The notes: a model not told the origin generated them from the sequence alone. DNA of 64,000 nucleotides from Hyphomonadaceae bacterium (GCA_022844475.1 JALHLR010000011.1:1-64000), one strand, 5' to 3'. Counted from the first letter of the stretch, positions 8,298 through 16,741 are shown. Numbers and translations: made by a program.

Positions 8298-8322
8298 GGA
8301 ACCTTCATTTCGGGACGGCGTT
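8298..8322 (+). promoter_or_regulatory. EcfG-type promoter for nepR-ecfG
   Basis: On the plus strand GGAAC (8298-8302), 16 bases, CGTT (8319-8322), an exact EcfG promoter. Transcription would begin near 8330, giving either a leader of about 200 bases before the short nepR start (8528) or about 45 bases before the ATG at 8375. It forms a back-to-back pair with the phyR promoter. Confidence 0.85.
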
Positions 8323-8527
8323 ATTGGCCCAACGGCGGGTACCGCGCAGCACGCAGATCGGGCTGAACAACGCCATGGCAGACGAGGTTTCCGGGGAAGG
8401 GTCGGGCTCGAAATCCGCCGCCTCCGCGATAATCCAGCGGAAGGCGAGTACCGTGGACAGGCACAAAGCCAAAGATGGGTCGGGTTCTCGACCAGGTGAA
8501 TCCGGGAAGGTTGAACAGGGCAAGTCG

Positions 8528-8764
8528 ATGGTGAAAGACACTTCTGGCGGAGATTCCGGCTCACGTCCGGTCGATTCAAGAGTCGCACGCCGCCGTCAGG
8601 ACCCTTTGGGCCGGCGGCTGCGCCAGATGTATGACGAGGTGGTCAGCGAAGAAGTGCCCGAGGATTTCCTCTCCTTCCTCGAGAAGGCAGACGAACGTTT
8701 GACCAGCGGCAGGGACGATGACGGTGCGGGATCCAAGGATCCTGGCAACACGTCGAAATCCTGA
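8528..8764 (+). CDS. nepR: NepR family anti-sigma factor
   Basis: From the ATG at 8528 the product has 78 residues. The conserved NepR core is RRRQDPLGRRLRQMYDEVV followed by EEVPEDFLSFLEKAD, the two amphipathic helices that wrap EcfG or PhyR. Its function is to sequester EcfG until phosphorylated PhyR competes for it. The frame stays open upstream to ATG 8375, which would add 51 residues rich in Gly, Ser and Lys; I chose the later start because codon third positions upstream are less G+C-rich and family members are short. It ends 9 bases before ecfG and is almost certainly co-transcribed with it. Confidence 0.88.
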   Translation: MVKDTSGGDSGSRPVDSRVARRRQDPLGRRLRQMYDEVVSEEVPEDFLSFLEKADERLTSGRDDDGAGSKDPGNTSKS

Positions 8765-8773
8765 GGCCCCAGC

Positions 8774-9448
8774 ATGGTGATGGAATCCAACCAGATGGCC
8801 CGGTCGCCTCCTCGCAAGCGGAGCGGGGACTCCGGGCGCGACGCCGCGGTGTCGAACGAGAAGACGTTCCGAGACCAGCTTGTTGCCGTGATTCCGCACT
8901 TGCGCGCCTTTGCGCGCAGCCTGAGCAAGGACCCGACCCAGGCCGATGACCTCGCTCAGGAGGCGCTTGCAAAGGCCTGGAAAGCGCGCGACTCATTCGA
9001 ACCGGGCACCAGCCTCAAGGCGTGGACCTTTATGATCCTTCGCAACCAGTTCTATTCCGAAAAGCGTCGTAGCTGGCGCAGCACGCCCCTCGACGCGGAG
9101 GTTGCCGAGAACACGCTCGTCGCCATCGACAATCCGACTGCACCGATGGAGCTGCTTGACCTCAGGGCCGCACTCAACAAGCTGCCCGATGACCAGAGGG
9201 AAGCGCTCATTCTTGTCGGCGCCGGCGGCATGGCTTACGAAGAAGCCGCTCAGGTCTGTCAGTGTGCGGTTGGGACGATCAAGAGCCGCGTCAGTCGCGC
9301 ACGCCGGGCTCTGGAAGTCATCATGAACGAGACAAACTCGCGCGTACCATCCGAACACGAGATTGGTGCAGACAAGGCGTTCGACGACATTCTCGGGCAG
9401 GCTGCTGCGCTCGCAGCGGGAGGGGCAAGGGCCAGGGGTGACGATTGA
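8774..9448 (+). CDS. ecfG: EcfG-type RNA polymerase sigma factor (general stress response)
   Basis: A 224-residue group IV (ECF) sigma factor. Region 2 (about residues 30-100) contains DDLAQEALAKAWKARDSF and WTFMILRNQFYSEKRR; region 4 (about 130-195) contains LNKLPDDQREALILV and the helix-turn-helix YEEAAQVCQCAVGTIKSRVSRARRAL. Its place right after nepR and opposite phyR identifies it as EcfG. It should recognise the GGAAC-N16/17-CGTT promoters listed here. The gene has a short C-terminal extension (about 30 residues). It overlaps the start of the kinase gene by 11 bases. Confidence 0.94.
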   Translation: MVMESNQMARSPPRKRSGDSGRDAAVSNEKTFRDQLVAVIPHLRAFARSLSKDPTQADDLAQEALAKAWKARDSFEPGTSLKAWTFMILRNQFYSEKRRSWRSTPLDAEVAENTLVAIDNPTAPMELLDLRAALNKLPDDQREALILVGAGGMAYEEAAQVCQCAVGTIKSRVSRARRALEVIMNETNSRVPSEHEIGADKAFDDILGQAAALAAGGARARGDD

Positions 9449-11195
9449 CGAAAGACCGCTGTTTCGCCGGCTGTCGCTGCGCGTCCTCCTGCTTCTGATA
9501 TTCGCCGTCGCGCTGTCTCCGGTCCTCGTGATCGGGGGCATACGCTGGTCCGGCGATATCGAGCGAGAGGCGCAGTACCGCCACGAAAGCATGAAGCTCG
9601 TTGCACAACTTGCTGCGGGCCGCGCGCAGCGCGCCCTTGAGTCCGCACCGAGCGCGCTCGAACTCATTACCGCGACGATTGAAGGCGATCCCTGCAAGGC
9701 GCCGCTGAAGCGCGTTGTCGACGCCCTTCCGGATTTCGGTACGTTCGGCGTCATTGATGCTGGCGGCACAGTGCTCTGTTCCACGATCGCAGGTGCTGAC
9801 GGGATCAGCGTTGCGGAGCGTCCCTGGTTCATCGAACTGCATCGAAGCGGCGCTCCGTTTGTCCAGTCCTCGCCCCTGATGGCGCTGGTTGCAGGAGAAA
9901 TGACAATTGCTTCTGCAGTGAGGCGGGAAGATGCCAACGGTGTCTTCACCGGGGCGCTGGTGCTGGGCACGCCGGTCAGCACACTCGTCGCTCAGCTCGA
10001 TCATTCGGACCTGCCGCCGGCTTACGAGGTCGCCCTCGTCGATGTGAATGGACAGGTGTTCGGCAGCAAGCATTGGGATCGAATGGACCCCGCGGTGATG
10101 GCGCGGCTGTCAGCGGGCGAGACGGGCGCGTTCCCGGCGCAGGCGCAGGGCGGGGCGAAACGCGAAGCTGCGATTGTACCGCTCGCTGGCAATACCTTCT
10201 ACGCCGTGGTCTCGGCGCCTCCGCCGCCGCCAGTCACCCTCGAAAATGTCAACGCCTTCGGCAACTTCGCGCTGCCCTTGCTCGCCTGGCTCCTTGCGCT
10301 GGTAACAGCATGGCTCGCGATGGACCGGCTTGTGCTGCGCTGGCTCGACTATCTCCGCCGCATCGCAACGCTCTATGCCAGCGGCAAGCTCACCGTTCAG
10401 CCGCTGCGCGCCAGGCAGCAGGCCCCGTTCGAGATCACCGCGCTGGCTGACACGCTCGAGGAAATGGCCGTCCGTATCAGCGACCGGACCAACCGGATGG
10501 AAAACGCCCTGCAGGCCCGCGACGCTGCGATGAAGGAAATTCATCATCGCGTGAAGAACAATCTGCAGATCATCAACAGCCTGCTCAGCCTGCAGGGGCG
10601 CAAGCTTCACGACAAGGCCGCCATTGCGGTGCTCGACGATGCGCGCGCGCGCATCAATGCGCTGTCGCTGATCCATCGCTCCCTCTACGAGCACAACGAC
10701 ATCACCACCGTGCAGACTAAGTCCTTCCTCAGCGATCTTGTCAGTCACCTCGACCAGGCGCTGGGTGCGGAGGACCGCGGCATCACGATCGAAAGCGATA
10801 TCGAGGACGATCGCCTCGATGCGAATCTGGCGGTGCCGCTGGCGCTCTTCACCACGGAGGCCGTGACGAACTCCGTGAAGCACGCTTTCCCGGCGACCAC
10901 AGGCGGCGCCGTGCCCGTCTCCTCGGCGTGGCGCGTGCGCGTCAGCTACAATGTGCAGGGCAATGAAGCGATCCTTGCCGTTGAAGACAATGGTGTCGGC
11001 TCGGAGCTGCGCACGCTGGAGAAATCGACCGGCATCGGCGGTACGTTGATGGCGGCTTTCGCCAAGCAGGTCCGCGGCAAGCTGGAGGAGAAGTCACTGC
11101 CGGAAGGCGGTCGCGCCATCCAGATCCGCATGCCACGCCTCCCGGACCCGCGTCCGCCGGCTGATCTCGAACTTCCGCCTGTCGGCGCCGTGTGA
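9438..11195 (+). CDS. Membrane sensor histidine kinase, HisKA_2/HWE type (PhyK-like)
   Basis: From the GTG at 9438 (preceded by CCAGGG, overlapping ecfG) the product has 585 residues. A transmembrane helix at about 12-35 and another at about 275-298 flank a roughly 240-residue periplasmic sensor region (Cache-like by length and position). A HAMP-like linker precedes the phosphorylation site EIHHRVKNNLQ (about residue 368), followed by a HATPase with FTTEAVTNSVKHAF and VEDNGVGSE. HisKA_2 kinases next to phyR-nepR-ecfG act as PhyR kinases in Caulobacter and relatives. The stimulus is not evident. It probably controls the whole regulon described here. Confidence 0.9.
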   Translation: MTIDERPLFRRLSLRVLLLLIFAVALSPVLVIGGIRWSGDIEREAQYRHESMKLVAQLAAGRAQRALESAPSALELITATIEGDPCKAPLKRVVDALPDFGTFGVIDAGGTVLCSTIAGADGISVAERPWFIELHRSGAPFVQSSPLMALVAGEMTIASAVRREDANGVFTGALVLGTPVSTLVAQLDHSDLPPAYEVALVDVNGQVFGSKHWDRMDPAVMARLSAGETGAFPAQAQGGAKREAAIVPLAGNTFYAVVSAPPPPPVTLENVNAFGNFALPLLAWLLALVTAWLAMDRLVLRWLDYLRRIATLYASGKLTVQPLRARQQAPFEITALADTLEEMAVRISDRTNRMENALQARDAAMKEIHHRVKNNLQIINSLLSLQGRKLHDKAAIAVLDDARARINALSLIHRSLYEHNDITTVQTKSFLSDLVSHLDQALGAEDRGITIESDIEDDRLDANLAVPLALFTTEAVTNSVKHAFPATTGGAVPVSSAWRVRVSYNVQGNEAILAVEDNGVGSELRTLEKSTGIGGTLMAAFAKQVRGKLEEKSLPEGGRAIQIRMPRLPDPRPPADLELPPVGAV

Positions 11196-11208
11196 AGCCC
11201 CATCGCAA

Positions 11209-11233
11209 AACAACCCGGCAAGGCCGGGCTGTT
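11209..11233. terminator. Candidate hairpin terminator after the kinase gene
   Basis: An 11-base inverted repeat with one mismatch (AACAACCCGGC / GCCGGGCTGTT) and a 3-base loop lies 14 bases after the kinase stop, between convergent genes. There is no clear T run on either side, so termination is plausible but not certain. Confidence 0.45.
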
Positions 11234-11258
11234 GATGGCTTTGGTCGACTTGAAGGTC

Positions 11259-11426
11259 CTACAGGCCCCGCCGCGTAGCGCCCATCACGAGCGAGACGAC
11301 GAAGAGCACGAGGAAGATGAAGAACAGGATCTGGGCGATGCCGGCAGCCGAGGCCGCGATGCCGCCAAAGCCGAAGACGGCCGCGATAACCGCGACGACG
11401 AGAAAGACGAGTGTCCAGCTAAGCAT
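11259..11426 (-). CDS. DUF1328 (UPF0391) small membrane protein, second copy
   Basis: A 55-residue protein starting MLSWTLVF with the family motif FGFGGIAA and two hydrophobic helices; paralogue of the gene at 6317-6490. GGAGG stands 8 bases before the ATG at 11426, which favours this start over an upstream one that would add eight residues. An exact EcfG promoter lies just upstream, inside the 3' end of the phosphoesterase gene. Function unknown; stress-linked by promoter. Confidence 0.88.
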   Translation of the reverse strand: MLSWTLVFLVVAVIAAVFGFGGIAASAAGIAQILFFIFLVLFVVSLVMGATRRGL

Positions 11427-11446
11427 GAGAAAATTCCTCCTGCTCA

Positions 11447-12292
11447 TCAACGTGGCGAGGGCGTCGGGGTTCCGTCGCTCTGCGGCGGCGCCCCGACTGA
11501 CGAGTCATAGTTGCGGCGCACGGTCGGCCCCGCCAGCTCGATCGAGACCACGTCTTGCGTCAGCCTCCCGTTCTCCATCTGCAGGACACAGAAACTCGGC
11601 GCCGTGCCGCGCAGGCGCGTCGACAGCGTGCCAGATCCCATCTGCACCATTGGCCGCCGCGTGTTGGTGATCGCGTGCGCAAATGCGTCGTGGATATGTC
11701 CTGTCAGGATCGCGTCGACATGCGCCCGCGCGCACAGCCTCAGGGCATCGACCCCGCGCTTGGTCTCGACGGAGACCTGCGAGAGTCCCGGCTCATGCAG
11801 AGGGTGATGGCAGATCAGCAACCGCCAGGCATCCTCAGGCCCGCCAGCCAGCAGGGCCAGCGCCGTCTCAAGATCCTCAATATCGATCACGCCATCCGCC
11901 CAGTTCAGCCGGCCCTGCACGCCACGTGCGCTGTTGATTGCCACGATGCGCACCGCCCCGCCGCGCAGCTCAACCAGCCTGTCGACGCCGTCCATGCCGT
12001 CCATGTATCTGGTATAGCGGGCGAACGGTTTGAGCACCCGGGCCGTCATGTTGATCAACGGCGTGTCGTGATTGCCTGGCGCTGTGATCACCGGAAACCT
12101 GAGGTTGTCCAGCCATTCGCGCGCCGCCTCGAATTCGCTGTGCCGTCCCTCTTGCGTGATGTCGCCGGCGAAGATAACCGCGTCCGGCTTGACCCGTCCG
12201 GTGAAAGCCGCAAGCTGTTCCAGCGCCGCGCGGTCCTCACGCCCGAAATGCACATCGGAGATGTGGATCAGCCTGATGGCGTCAGGGTTCAT
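11447..12292 (-). CDS. Calcineurin-like metallophosphoesterase (CpdA-like)
   Basis: A 281-residue cytoplasmic protein with the metallophosphoesterase signatures in order: HISDVHFG (D-x-H, near residue 12), FAGDITQEG (G-D), APGNHD (G-N-H-D, about residue 73) and GHIHD (about 204). This set coordinates two metal ions and is typical of class III cyclic nucleotide phosphodiesterases such as CpdA and related enzymes. The actual substrate is not shown. Its ATG overlaps the stop codon of the upstream lipid kinase gene (ATGA), so the two are translated together. Confidence 0.88.
   Translation of the reverse strand: MNPDAIRLIHISDVHFGREDRAALEQLAAFTGRVKPDAVIFAGDITQEGRHSEFEAAREWLDNLRFPVITAPGNHDTPLINMTARVLKPFARYTRYMDGMDGVDRLVELRGGAVRIVAINSARGVQGRLNWADGVIDIEDLETALALLAGGPEDAWRLLICHHPLHEPGLSQVSVETKRGVDALRLCARAHVDAILTGHIHDAFAHAITNTRRPMVQMGSGTLSTRLRGTAPSFCVLQMENGRLTQDVVSIELAGPTVRRNYDSSVGAPPQSDGTPTPSPR
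11449..11473 (-). promoter_or_regulatory. EcfG-type promoter inside the phosphoesterase 3' end, for the second DUF1328 gene
   Basis: On the minus strand GGAAC, 16 bases, CGTT, an exact EcfG consensus. The -10 ends about 22 bases before the DUF1328 ATG at 11426. The promoter lies within the last codons of the phosphoesterase gene. Confidence 0.78.
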
Positions 12293-13152
12293 TCAGAGGC
12301 CACGAGGCATCGTGACGCGTTCTCGACGAAGGTCACATGTAGGTGGGGCGCCGGCTGCATGTGCTCTCCATCGGCGATGGCGGGAATATCTCCCCCGTCT
12401 TCCGCCCCGATGTCCAGGGACGTTGCCGGCGCAACCTCCACGCCCGGCGCATTCCGCCAGTCGGTGAAGAACGACGTCCACACCACATTCATCGCTCCGG
12501 TCGTCGTCGGATTGGCGAGTGACGTCACCTCCATGCCTTTACCCGCTTTCGTCAGCGAACCAATGATCGCGCCCACAAAGCTGGATGTCGGCAAGGCTGT
12601 ACCCGCGAAAGAACAGCCGTCGCCATAGGTGGCCTGAAGGTGCATCGACTTCAGCACTTCGATTGCAGCGCCCGTCTGCGCCGCAGCCCTGGCGAGGTCT
12701 CCGCGCCGAACACTCTCGCGCGCCTCGGCAAAGTACGCCGGCGCGCCCGCCATCATCGCGCAATAGAAGCGGTCGCCATTCACTTCGCCGGCCGAAAGGC
12801 GCTTGAGTTTTGGCCCCTTCAGCACATCGCGCAGCACGACATCCCATGCCTTCTCGCCGTGAATCGAGCGGGGCAGGAGGTTCATCGTGCCCCCCGGCAG
12901 AATCAGCAGGTTCGGCGTGATCGGTCCCACGATGGTCAAGGCCGAGCGGATCGTGCCATCGCCACCCCAGACGACGAAAAGGTCCGGCGCCATGTCGGCC
13001 AGTTCCTTCAACTGGTTTTCGCAGTTTCCGGGATCTGACTCGATCAGGTCAGCGCCGTTGATGCCTCCCTCCCGCAGGACAGCCGTCAGCTTGGCCCGCG
13101 CATCGGCTGGGACTGAGCCCGATTTCGGGTTGAACAGGACAATCGATTTCAT
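12289..13152 (-). CDS. Diacylglycerol/lipid kinase-like protein (DAGK catalytic domain)
   Basis: A 287-residue protein with the DAGK catalytic domain: FNPKSGS near the N-terminus, the nucleotide-binding motif WGGDGTIRSAL (about residue 64) and LPGGTMNLLPR (about 86), as in YegS/DgkB-type lipid kinases. It is expected to phosphorylate a diacylglycerol, sphingosine-like or other lipid at the membrane surface. It is directly coupled to a metallophosphoesterase by a 4-base overlap, suggesting a kinase/phosphoesterase pair acting on related substrates (inference). Confidence 0.85.
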   Translation of the reverse strand: MKSIVLFNPKSGSVPADARAKLTAVLREGGINGADLIESDPGNCENQLKELADMAPDLFVVWGGDGTIRSALTIVGPITPNLLILPGGTMNLLPRSIHGEKAWDVVLRDVLKGPKLKRLSAGEVNGDRFYCAMMAGAPAYFAEARESVRRGDLARAAAQTGAAIEVLKSMHLQATYGDGCSFAGTALPTSSFVGAIIGSLTKAGKGMEVTSLANPTTTGAMNVVWTSFFTDWRNAPGVEVAPATSLDIGAEDGGDIPAIADGEHMQPAPHLHVTFVENASRCLVASE

Positions 13153-13497
13153 GGGTGCGCAGATTTTCCGGCCAGCAACCCCTAACGCGCCTGCGAGCTA
13201 TTGGTTCTCCGCCGGACACGCGAGCTGGCTCAGACCGCCGCCACAACGGTTATGGCGGCCAGCCGAACCATCCACCGCACAGTCCAGGGCGCGCGACCAG
13301 GCCATCCTTGCTGGAAAACGCCCGGTCGAGGTCTGTGACGATCCTGTCGTATTGATGGTTCAGCAGGTTGGCTCATTGCGCGACCCGCAGAACGCAGGCT
13401 TGAGGGGAAACAGGTCAGTTTCTCTCTCTGGCAGCCGCGTGTGAAATGAGCGCCTGAGTTGGCGACGCTCTCTCCAGATTCAACGGAATATGGTAAT
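13153..13497. other. Intergenic stretch without a recognisable gene
   Basis: About 345 bases between the lipid kinase start and the glycine-zipper gene stop. Reading frames on both strands are short and match nothing I recognise. A GCCGCCA/TGGCGGC inverted repeat (13237-13259) could form a small hairpin. The stretch must hold the lipid kinase promoter. Confidence 0.5.
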
Positions 13498-13857
13498 TCA
13501 CCCGCGGTAATCGCCATTGGCCCAATACGTCCGGCCGGAGCGGCGATCGACGTAGTAGTAACGGCGGGCACTGCCGTCATAGACAAGAGCCTCGCCATTC
13601 GGGCCATAGCCGACGGCTTCGGTGTTCCGGTCGCTCGAAGCGCCGGCCACGCCGCCCGCGATGGCGCCTGTCGCAGCGCCAATCGCGGCGCCTTGGCCGG
13701 CATCGCCCGAACCCGTGTTGTTGCCGATGACGGCGCCCGCCGCTGCGCCGAGCAGGCCGCCCGTTACGGCGCCACGCTCCGTGCTACCGGTCTGCGTGCA
13801 AGCCGCCGTCGCAAGCGCCGCAAGGGCGCTGACAGCCGCCATCGCGATGATCTTCAT
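13498..13857 (-). CDS. Glycine-zipper lipoprotein with C-terminal YYVDR..GRTYW motif
   Basis: A 119-residue protein: signal peptide with a lipobox-like ATAAC (Cys20), then a glycine-zipper region with repeated GxxxG pattern (GGLLGAAAGAVIG, GAAIGAATGAIAGGVAG) likely to insert in or oligomerise at a membrane, and a C-terminal segment RRYYYVDRRSGRTYWANGDYRG. The same C-terminal motif ends the paralogue at 50512-50868. It overlaps the upstream gene by 4 bases (ATGA) and shares that gene's EcfG promoter, so it is probably a stress-induced outer-envelope protein. Confidence 0.82.
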   Translation of the reverse strand: MKIIAMAAVSALAALATAACTQTGSTERGAVTGGLLGAAAGAVIGNNTGSGDAGQGAAIGAATGAIAGGVAGASSDRNTEAVGYGPNGEALVYDGSARRYYYVDRRSGRTYWANGDYRG

Positions 13858-14348
13858 GATCTATCTCCCTGGGTCTGCGTCTGCAAACGTCCCTTGGACG
13901 CTACAGTTCCCCTTTTTCGCTGCGGAGCGCGAAGCGCACCCGCAATGCCGCCGACGATCAGGCCGACAACGCTCGCCTGCGCGACAAGGGCGAACGAGAC
14001 CGTTGTTGTTGCGGCGGTAGCGACCAGGCCGGCGCCCGCGCCGAGCAGCCCGCCGATCGCCATGCCCCCCGCGATCGGGCGTCCGACGTCTGGTCGCAGC
14101 ATGGCGACAGGAGCGTGTTCCATGCTCTTCAGGTGCACGAGCGCCCGCGAAACTTCCCGCAGGTTGGTTTCCTCGCCGCCGGACATGTTCTCGGCAGTGC
14201 TTTCCGCAAGGCGCTGCGCGTCCAGCTTCCAGCTCTCGAGAATCCGCAGCCTGTCCTTGTGCTTGAGGCCAGGACAGGTCAGCACCTCGTCTGGATTGTC
14301 GAAGTGTCGTGTGGGTTGCATGACCAGTTCATCGACATGCGTATTCAT
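13854..14348 (-). CDS. Small hypothetical protein with DPxEVL...ILxSW motif and hydrophobic C-terminal half
   Basis: A 164-residue protein from the ATG at 14348 (GAGGAG 7 bases upstream). Residues 16-45 hold NPDEVL ... HKDRLRILESWKLDAQRLAE, a motif seen in several uncharacterised proteobacterial small proteins. The C-terminal half has a Gly/Ala-rich hydrophobic pair of helices (about 90-145), probably membrane-embedded. It heads a two-gene operon with the glycine-zipper lipoprotein, downstream of an EcfG promoter. Function unknown. Confidence 0.75.
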   Translation of the reverse strand: MNTHVDELVMQPTRHFDNPDEVLTCPGLKHKDRLRILESWKLDAQRLAESTAENMSGGEETNLREVSRALVHLKSMEHAPVAMLRPDVGRPIAGGMAIGGLLGAGAGLVATAATTTVSFALVAQASVVGLIVGGIAGALRAPQRKRGTVASKGRLQTQTQGDRS

Positions 14349-14379
14349 GCGCTTCTCCTCGCACACATTGTCAGCCAAC

Positions 14380-14405
14380 AACGGCAGCCGGCGACATGGA
14401 GTTCC
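14380..14405 (-). promoter_or_regulatory. EcfG-type promoter for the glycine-zipper operon
   Basis: On the minus strand GGAAC, 17 bases, CGTT. Both boxes match the EcfG consensus and a 17-base spacer is within the accepted range. The -10 element is about 32 bases before the ATG at 14348. Confidence 0.78.
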
Positions 14406-14428
14406 GGAAAAGAGGCAACAGAAAATCA

Positions 14429-14453
14429 ACGGCTGGAGGGAGCCTCCAGCCGT
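14429..14453 (-). terminator. Rho-independent terminator after the SDR gene
   Basis: A perfect 11-base inverted repeat (ACGGCTGGAGG / CCTCCAGCCGT) with a GAG loop, followed on the minus strand by TGATTTTC. It lies 28 bases beyond the stop codon of the SDR gene that ends at 14481 and separates it from the downstream stress operon. Confidence 0.7.
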
Positions 14454-14480
14454 CAAAAGCCACATCCCGTTGCGTGCGGG

Positions 14481-15281
14481 TTAGCTCGGTCCGTCGCTCG
14501 GCAGGCTGGCGTAGGCGATTCCGCCATCCACTGCGATCGAGTCGCCCACGACATAGTCGCCAGCTTTTGACGCAAGAAAGATTGCCGTCCCAGCCATGTC
14601 CTCGTCGCGCCCGATCCGCCGCATCGGCGTGCGCTGCGCAACCATGTCCTCATGATCACGCGCCGCCTTGTTCATCTCGGACGCAAACGGACCCGGCGCG
14701 ATCGCCGTCACGATGATGTTGTCTTGCACCAGCCGCGCCGCCATCCGCCTGGTGAGATAGAGCAGCGACGATTTCGACGCATGGTACGAATACGTGTCCC
14801 ACGGGTTGAGGCGAATGCCGTCGATCGAGCAGATGTTGATCACCTTCGCAGGCCGCTCCGGGCTCGCAGCCTTCTTCAGCGCCGCATGCAGCGCCTGCGT
14901 CAGGAAGAACGGCGACTTGACGTTGAGGTCCATCACCTTGTCCCAGCCATGCTCGGGAAATTCCTCGAACGCTGCGCCCCAGGCTGCGCCTGCATTGTTG
15001 ACCAAGATGTCGAGCTTGCCTTCGCGCCTGTAGATTTCCTCCGCCAGCATTTTCCCGCCAGCCACCGTCGAGATATCCTGCGGCAGCGAGATGCACTCCG
15101 CATGCCCCAGAGCCGTCAGCTCCGCCGCCGTCGCATCGCAGGCGTCCGCCTTGCGCGCAGAGATGTAGGTCTTGGCTCCGCTCTCCACGAACCCCCGCGC
15201 GATCATCTTGCCAACGCCGCGCGACCCGCCCGTGACAAGCGCAATGCGCCCCTTCAGCGAAAACAGATTGTCGATCATCAT
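14481..15281 (-). CDS. SDR family oxidoreductase
   Basis: A 266-residue classical SDR. The nucleotide-binding motif TGGSRGVG is near residue 17, NNAG about residue 94, the catalytic Ser lies in ICSIDG and the YxxxK pair in YSYHASK. The start at 15281 has GGGAG 8 bases upstream; the frame is open further but without signal. Members of this subfamily are often annotated as gluconate dehydrogenase-like or 3-oxoacyl reductases; substrate unknown. It is a single gene followed by a clear terminator. Confidence 0.87.
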   Translation of the reverse strand: MMIDNLFSLKGRIALVTGGSRGVGKMIARGFVESGAKTYISARKADACDATAAELTALGHAECISLPQDISTVAGGKMLAEEIYRREGKLDILVNNAGAAWGAAFEEFPEHGWDKVMDLNVKSPFFLTQALHAALKKAASPERPAKVINICSIDGIRLNPWDTYSYHASKSSLLYLTRRMAARLVQDNIIVTAIAPGPFASEMNKAARDHEDMVAQRTPMRRIGRDEDMAGTAIFLASKAGDYVVGDSIAVDGGIAYASLPSDGPS

Positions 15282-15367
15282 GTGCGCGTCTCCCGGTGCG
15301 TTTCCTGTTGGCATGCAGGGTAACGGTCCGCGCACGAAAGGCCAACGAGTTTGAAGGCCCCCGGAGC

Positions 15368-16615
15368 TCACCCAATCAGATGCGACGCCAACGCCGCATA
15401 AGCCGGCAAAGACACCTTGTCCAAAACCGAATTCCCGTTCGCCGCCACTGGATGTGAAGCCAGCCGCGCGATCACAAGCTCGGCCTTGGGCGCGATCCAG
15501 CATACCTGCCCATGGATGCCCCGTGCGGTGAACGCGCCAAGCTCATTGTGCGACACCCACCACTGGTTGCGATAACTCCAGCCCGTCATCGTCGTGTAGC
15601 CCGCCTTCGCGAAATCCTCCCTCCGCGCGCCGCTTGCAATGTCGTCCACGACGGCGCCAGGCACGATCTGGTGTCCGTTGAATGCCCCGCGATTGCGCAT
15701 CATCTCGCCAAATCGCGCCAGGTCACGCAGTGCAACATTCATCCCGCCGCCACATGCCGCCATCCCCGTCGGATCGACGATCAGGCAAGCATCCTCCTCG
15801 GCGCCGATCTTCTGCCAGATCCGCTCCGACACCAGCTGCGCCATCGCCTTGCCGGTCACGCGCTGCACCAGCCACGCCAGTACTTCCGTGTTGCAGGTCT
15901 TGTAGGCAAACGCCTGCCCATGCTCGCCCTGCTTCTTCAGCGTCGCCAGGAAGTCGACGACCGAGCGCGGCCCGTCATAACCTTCCGGCGGCCTGCTATA
16001 GCCAGCCGCGATCCCGTACGTCCGCACTTCAGCTGCCGGGTCTGTGTACGTCTCCGAATACTTCACCCCCACCGTCATATCCATGACCTGTCGAACGCTG
16101 GCATCGCCGAAGGCGGACGCCTTCAACTCCGGCAGGTAGGCCGACACCGGTGCATCCGGATCGATCACGCCCTCATGCGCCAGCGTCGCCGCCAGCAATC
16201 CCACGAACGACTTCGTCACCGAGAATACGATGTGCGGCAGCTCCGGCGCGAGTGCGCCGCGATAGGTCTCGTAGATGACCGCGCCACGGTGCAGCACCAC
16301 GATGCCATCGGTGAACATCGCATCGATCGACTGGCCCCATGTCATCGTCTCGCCGTCCATCGTCGTGAAGGCGACCGCGTCGATGTCGTCGCGAAGCTGG
16401 CGGGGCAGGGTGCTCGGCGCCCCGGATCCGCGTCGCACATTCACAGTCGCTTTCAGCTCCCGCTGATGGCTGAACGCCCACCGCGTGTTTGGAAACGAGC
16501 TTCCCGACAGGTCGCCGGCATCCGCGCTGACGATCCGGTCCTGCGCCGGCGGAAACCCCTCCATCACGCCCCGCGCCTTCGGGTCGCTATTCCCGGCGTT
16601 CCACTTCGTGCTCAT
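15368..16615 (-). CDS. Serine hydrolase of the beta-lactamase/esterase (class C) family
   Basis: A 415-residue protein from the ATG at 16615 (GGGGAG upstream). It carries the penicillin-binding-like motifs SVTKSFVG (SxxK nucleophile) and YKTCNTEV (YxN). No signal peptide is evident, which favours a cytoplasmic esterase over a true beta-lactamase; relatives include 6-aminohexanoate-dimer hydrolase and EstB-type esterases. It sits upstream of the SDR on the same strand with an 86-base gap. Confidence 0.82.
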   Translation of the reverse strand: MSTKWNAGNSDPKARGVMEGFPPAQDRIVSADAGDLSGSSFPNTRWAFSHQRELKATVNVRRGSGAPSTLPRQLRDDIDAVAFTTMDGETMTWGQSIDAMFTDGIVVLHRGAVIYETYRGALAPELPHIVFSVTKSFVGLLAATLAHEGVIDPDAPVSAYLPELKASAFGDASVRQVMDMTVGVKYSETYTDPAAEVRTYGIAAGYSRPPEGYDGPRSVVDFLATLKKQGEHGQAFAYKTCNTEVLAWLVQRVTGKAMAQLVSERIWQKIGAEEDACLIVDPTGMAACGGGMNVALRDLARFGEMMRNRGAFNGHQIVPGAVVDDIASGARREDFAKAGYTTMTGWSYRNQWWVSHNELGAFTARGIHGQVCWIAPKAELVIARLASHPVAANGNSVLDKVSLPAYAALASHLIG

Positions 16616-16741
16616 TCCGCTCCCCGCGCGCCGGCCCTGCTTCTTCAAGCGAGCCTAGCCGCAAGTCCGTGAAAGACCAGCGTGTTTGCATGGGCATGAT
16701 CCGCCTGGGGCGATGGCGCGTATCAGGTCCAGGAAACAAAC

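Noticed and set aside
11555-12628. Long rightward open frame opposite the phosphoesterase and lipid kinase genes
   Set aside because: Spans two well-supported minus-strand genes and shows shadow composition.
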